Positions 45,001-47,250 of a DNA stretch of 47,250 nucleotides are shown here, in pieces. How positions within the stretch are numbered: position 1 is the stretch's first letter; every line of letters starts with the position of its first letter. The DNA is taken from contig CALUFO010000021.1 of the NCBI GenBank assembly GCA_944320015.1, positions 1 to 47,250 on the forward strand, given 5' to 3'. The notes under the pieces were generated by a model, which made no database searches, was not told the DNA's origin, and saw only the letters and a program-made list of their open reading frames with translations. This DNA is from an uncultured Barnesiella sp. (GTDB lineage: Bacteria > Bacteroidota > Bacteroidia > Bacteroidales > Barnesiellaceae). A program made the position numbers and the translations under genes.

Positions 45001-45867
45001 GTTGTATTTATCCTTCACGGTACCCATGATGCTGCCCTTGGTCTCGGTGTCGTCGCCAAACCATGCGCGAATGGCACGGGCATAGCGCATACCTTCTTGC
45101 TTGCAATAGTCTTTGTTGAGCAGCCGTTGGCGTTCGGGCTGGTAGGTGTGGAAACAGCCTTCGCTGAGGAATCCGTCGCAGCCGTGTTTCAGCACGCCCA
45201 GATAGCCGGTATAGCCCATGCTATTGGTCGAGGAAGAGCCGTAGAACGAGATGTCGCCCCGGCTGTTGTTGGAGGTCTCGCTGGTGTAGGCCGATTTGTA
45301 GGTCACATCGTTTTTATTGATGTAGGGCCATGCGGCGCGTGCCATTTCGCGGGCATTGGTCAGGCCGTTGCCCGACGCGTCGTCGGTACCCCGGAAGAGG
45401 AGCAGCGGATAGTTGGTGCTGGTTCCTTCGGTGGCGGCGTTGCTGTGAATCGAGATGAAGTAGTCCATGTTGTTGGCCTCGACATCTTGTGTGATTACCG
45501 ATAGAGTGACCAACTGCTGGGTTCCGCTTTCGCCGGGTTGGGTCTCGGTGTATTGGTCGTTTGCGGTTTTATTGTCATCGTCGGCGGCCACAACCCCGTT
45601 TAGGGTGCGCGACATTCTCACATATCCTACGCCGGCTTTTTCAAGCTCGTCTCTCAGCGCAAGCGCTTTCACGAGGTTGGTGTTGGTCTCGAAAAATCCG
45701 AGGGTATCCATTTGCGCATAGTTGATGGTGGCCATGGGGCGGTCGTTGGGCCCCCAGCCTCCGTGCCCCGGATTGATATATATGCGGGCTTCGCCCAGAT
45801 CGTTCGCATTGGCCGAGAAAGCCAGCAGCACGCCTAAGCCTGCTCCAAGAATTTTTTTGAGTTTCAT
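42010..45867 (-). CDS. T9SS-exported zinc N-acetylmuramoyl-L-alanine amidase with long C-terminal region
   Basis: 1285 residues. Signal peptide (about 1-22). An Amidase_3 domain (about 27-275) has all key residues: His35 (INPGHGGW), Glu60 (FFETN), His141 (SIHSNA) and Glu236 (FLSEG). It should cut the amide between MurNAc and the stem peptide. A short Ig/carboxypeptidase-regulatory domain follows (about 280-375), then an acidic linker (DEPSDEEEIDE). A large beta-rich, possibly propeller region of about 800 residues comes next, and finally a T9SS tail (IAPNPTTGLIHI, GIYFVKV, ending VKVIKR). An exported amidase may act on other bacteria or on shed peptidoglycan; that is inference. It lies 8 bases after the PD40 gene. 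Confidence 0.9.
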   Translation of the reverse strand: MKLKKILGAGLGVLLAFSANANDLGEARIYINPGHGGWGPNDRPMATINYAQMDTLGFFETNTNLVKALALRDELEKAGVGYVRMSRTLNGVVAADDDNKTANDQYTETQPGESGTQQLVTLSVITQDVEANNMDYFISIHSNAATEGTSTNYPLLLFRGTDDASGNGLTNAREMARAAWPYINKNDVTYKSAYTSETSNNSRGDISFYGSSSTNSMGYTGYLGVLKHGCDGFLSEGCFHTYQPERQRLLNKDYCKQEGMRYARAIRAWFGDDTETKGSIMGTVKDKYNTLEHNLYKYKVNSVDAYAPLNNVVVILQNEDGEEISRYTTDNEYNGLFVFYELEPGNYNLLFDIEGFWKETIPVEVVANETAFVNQRMTDLEHDEPSDEEEIDEVLDYPHPVQDGDIAAAGYYNFTKDLQISDMAALSGLTVRRAILRDNKYYVLAVDADKAPKLLVLNPTTGELIKEMSTEGIQTEGYNGKTMPYVLSDIGFTTDGVLIGTNSTVIGKENNAYQTGDFYVYKWQATDGTALEDATPVIVATLPTNTSNSLAAAGNNKSNFMANTIAVSGSSNEFQLYLDSHPGNDWVTDYDMRYVCWSFKNGELIGHQYNDAPFSAPEIGESARITLSPLAKDRFIVDGNNTAPQEFILDWMSTTGAIVAELSDEIPVESSGANYFRYADKIYMSAPVCEQNEGTYTYKVRLYDITDGIDQAHNIGDTEALVTSTELLPMSSTGVVDNADIDLYLMVGDDIVRYTTKGVEQAASPARIFAYDLSYTEDESGYTINFKLNENATAVDLLLTDPETGDVVETIALGALEKGENQTTILRADLPKKQLNWSIKATADNVTRFTKLSDDSALYQYYAPFGVAIDKSPESDYFGRIYVTNTAEGTVTAGNPAQAQTSTIGVYVLGADISDITEQGSTAYKGTISWTGTTGMGPRKAAVAADGRVFLCDASAENAGIYLMDPQTFDITSIFPGATNNAGSLTIDGTYVCGQITAVGVRGEGASTQLYAVDKTASGASWKKFVNVYNIGEADTWTTAPNESKAPSSYVGNDGSSIVPVSTGYWAASYRGAGANSTGNPCMYYYSDQHGDAVFNSAEPNIISESSQNGALAVNEKESLIALSVNGGVAVYSYKMKEGIPTVTEEFKITMPEMGTYVNDFEFDYAGNLYAVSNSGERLSVWAMPTSDNSCVTPAKKSLVLNDTYVGIENAEVITRIAPNPTTGLIHITAAAEIETVEIYDIAGARVMHLAHIGANTASVDLADLASGIYFVKVNKGKAVKVIKR

Positions 45868-45875
45868 AGTAATGA

Positions 45876-46790
45876 TTATTTAGAAGTTGCTACATTCATT
45901 AAATAAATTTCTCCGTTTTGGGTGGTGTAGACGATTTTCGAGGCGTCGTTCGAAGCCGAGGGGTACATGCAGATTTGTGACTTGTCGGTCAAAGCCGTGC
46001 GGTGAGTGCCCTGAGCCGTTACCGCGAAAATTTGCGAGTAGGTGACAATCTCGCCGTTGTCATAGTCTACCATGCCGATTACCCAGTCGTTGCCCATCCA
46101 TACCGGAGCCCGCAGGGTGCCCAGCGAGACGGGGTTGGAGCCGTCGATGTCGCACACATAGGCTTTGGCTTCGTCGATGACATAGTAAAGCAGCTTGGTG
46201 CCGTCGGGCGAAACCGAGGGCCACAGGTAGCCTACGTTCGTGCCGTTGGGCGAGAGCTGGCTGGTCTTGCCGTTGACGGTGATGTAGAGCTGGCTGTTCT
46301 TGATGCTGGGAATGGCGGGCGTCGATTTCAGTTTCTCGCCCATGACTCTCTTGGTCACGAGTTTGCCATTGTTCACGGCGAGCACTGTGCCTCCTTGCAC
46401 GCTCACACCTTCGAGGTTGCGGGTGGGCTTGATCAATTGTTTGATTTTGCCGCTATTCACGTCGATGGTGTTGAGCGACGAGTAACGCAACCGCCCTTTG
46501 TATTCGCTTTTGCGATAGACGATGGTCGAGCCGTCGCCCACGAATTGGGCGTTGAAGCCCGCATTCCGGTCGTTGGTGATGGTGGTCAGTTCGCCGGTGG
46601 CGAGGTCGAATTTTCTCAGCCCGCTCATGTCGTCGCCGGTTACCAAGATGTAGTCGCCTTTGGGACTTATCTTCGGGAGAAAAGCTCCTTGCCCGTCGAG
46701 TTTGAGTGCTTGGGTACTGATTACCTCAATCCCTTGAGCGAAAATCAGTTGACTCATGAAAACGAGTACTCCTAAAAATGTTTTTCTCAT
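45876..46790 (-). CDS. Secreted PD40/TolB-like beta-propeller protein
   Basis: 304 residues. Signal peptide (1-19). TolB-like blades are visible: LPKISPKGDYILVTGDD, GLRKFDLATGELTTIT, WPSVSPDGTKLLYYV, AYVCDIDGSNPVSLG and MYPSASNDASKIVYT. There is no T9SS tail or lipobox, so it is probably periplasmic. It is the first gene of a two-gene unit with the T9SS amidase and has a good promoter at 46881-46912. Possible roles are as a chaperone or partner of the amidase or a peptidoglycan sensor; unproven. Confidence 0.8.
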   Translation of the reverse strand: MRKTFLGVLVFMSQLIFAQGIEVISTQALKLDGQGAFLPKISPKGDYILVTGDDMSGLRKFDLATGELTTITNDRNAGFNAQFVGDGSTIVYRKSEYKGRLRYSSLNTIDVNSGKIKQLIKPTRNLEGVSVQGGTVLAVNNGKLVTKRVMGEKLKSTPAIPSIKNSQLYITVNGKTSQLSPNGTNVGYLWPSVSPDGTKLLYYVIDEAKAYVCDIDGSNPVSLGTLRAPVWMGNDWVIGMVDYDNGEIVTYSQIFAVTAQGTHRTALTDKSQICMYPSASNDASKIVYTTQNGEIYLMNVATSK

Positions 46791-46880
46791 AATGATTAAA
46801 ATTACAGGGTTTGATTATAGATTTGTTATTAAGGTTCGTTCAGTGTCGTTTTGAGTCTTTGTGTTTAATTTTTAGATATT

Positions 46881-46912
46881 CAAAGATAATAATATAAATT
46901 TTATATATTCAA
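46881..46912 (-). promoter_or_regulatory. Promoter of the PD40/amidase operon
   Basis: On the minus strand: TTG (46912-46910), 21-base spacer, TATCTTTG (46888-46881). The predicted leader to ATG 46790 is about 85 bases. Confidence 0.75.
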
Positions 46913-46959
46913 TTTATAAATATAAAAAATGTTTCCGAAATAAAAATAAATTAAAAAGA

Positions 46960-47195
46960 ATAACTCCACTCGCCATTCCCGGCTGCGAGGCGATGGCGGT
47001 TTGCGTCTTGAACGGCTCAACCGGCCTTGGCGGTCGCGATTACCGAGTGAATGTGATTCCGGGGGATATACCCAGGAAATGGTGCGAGAGGTCGTTCCGA
47101 GGGGACGGAGCAACCGGGCAGGGCGTCGAGCCCGGGAATAAACGAGAGGGTGACCCAAAAGTCAAAGACTTTAAAGGGTCATCCTTTTTTGTTTG
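46960..47195 (+). ncRNA. Candidate structured non-coding RNA ending in a terminator-like hairpin
   Basis: A G+C-rich island in A/T-rich surroundings, without a convincing ORF. Successive hairpins can be drawn: CGCCAT/ATGGCG near 46970-46998; a C-rich/G-rich pair near 47060-47080; GGTCGTTCCG/CGGAGCAACC near 47092-47117; and CGGGC/GCCCG near 47116-47138. Then GGGTGACCC and GGGTCATCC arms around an AAAGTC/GACTTT inner stem end in TTTTTT (about 47149-47192). No known RNA family is recognised, and no -7 box was found close upstream on the plus strand. Strand is judged from the T run only. Confidence 0.35.
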
Positions 47196-47250
47196 GATTA
47201 CGCCAGATGGTCACAATGAGAGAATGAATGCGTGAGAGTGAGTGTGGAGG

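Noticed and set aside
46993-47235. Short plus-strand ORF of 80 codons at the right edge
   Set aside because: Crosses the terminator-like hairpin, has no start signal or known domain, and an opposing frame of similar length covers the same bases.

Overview
The window reads as chromosomal DNA of a gut-type Bacteroidales bacterium. The signs are SusC/SusD/FecR/ECF-sigma genes, TAnnTTTG-type promoter -7 boxes with a TTG about 18-21 bases upstream, few Shine-Dalgarno sites, Lys-rich type IX secretion (T9SS) C-terminal sorting tails, GLUG and BACON domains, and a base composition near 50% G+C. The T9SS tails argue for a Barnesiella/Coprobacter/Porphyromonas-like lineage rather than classical Bacteroides; that genus-level statement is inference. 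No rRNA, tRNA, CRISPR array, transposase or phage gene was seen.

Layout. (1) 1-230: non-coding sequence with an imperfect 44-45 bp direct repeat. (2) 276-4569 (+): a tightly packed three-gene cassette of a stand-alone RyR-domain protein, a CASTOR/POLLUX-like cation channel with two Rossmann regulatory domains and a C-terminal RyR domain, and a membrane-anchored MutS-like ATPase. This is the most unusual small system in the window. (3) 4720-6450 (+): an Fe-S scaffold-like protein and a GGGtGRT-family protein, with their own promoter and terminator. (4) 6897-7133: a small HTH protein. (5) 7276-10553 (+): three envelope proteins (LPP20-like lipoprotein, PGWGQ membrane protein, BACON lipoprotein). 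(6) 10803-11285: ferritin. (7) 14906-11456 (-): NfeD-type membrane protease, kdsB and a catalytically degenerate M16 protein. (8) 15175-15678 (+): ECF sigma factor. (9) 17772-15776 (-): lipoprotein and MORN/TonB protein. (10) 19660-18013 (-): small outer-membrane barrel and glycosyltransferase.

(11) 41769-20025 (-): a ten-gene polysaccharide utilisation locus (PUL) in the order ECF sigma, FecR anti-sigma, STN-type SusC, SusD, DUF3823-like lipoprotein, GH89 alpha-N-acetylglucosaminidase, unknown lipoprotein A, GLUG/T9SS protein, paralogous unknown lipoprotein B, and an 1877-residue FAD-oxidoreductase/GLUG/GH20/GLUG/T9SS fusion. GH89 plus GH20 point to host glycans with alpha- and beta-linked HexNAc, such as mucin O-glycans or glycosaminoglycan ends. 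Sigma/anti-sigma plus an STN-type SusC is the usual trans-envelope induction circuit. The paralogous lipoproteins and the oxidoreductase-hexosaminidase fusion have no function I can name and may be a new part of HexNAc-glycan degradation.

(12) 46790-42010 (-): a two-gene unit of a PD40-type propeller protein and a T9SS-exported zinc N-acetylmuramoyl-L-alanine amidase with a long C-terminal region. (13) 46800-47250: a hairpin-rich non-coding stretch ending in a terminator-like structure, possibly a structured RNA.
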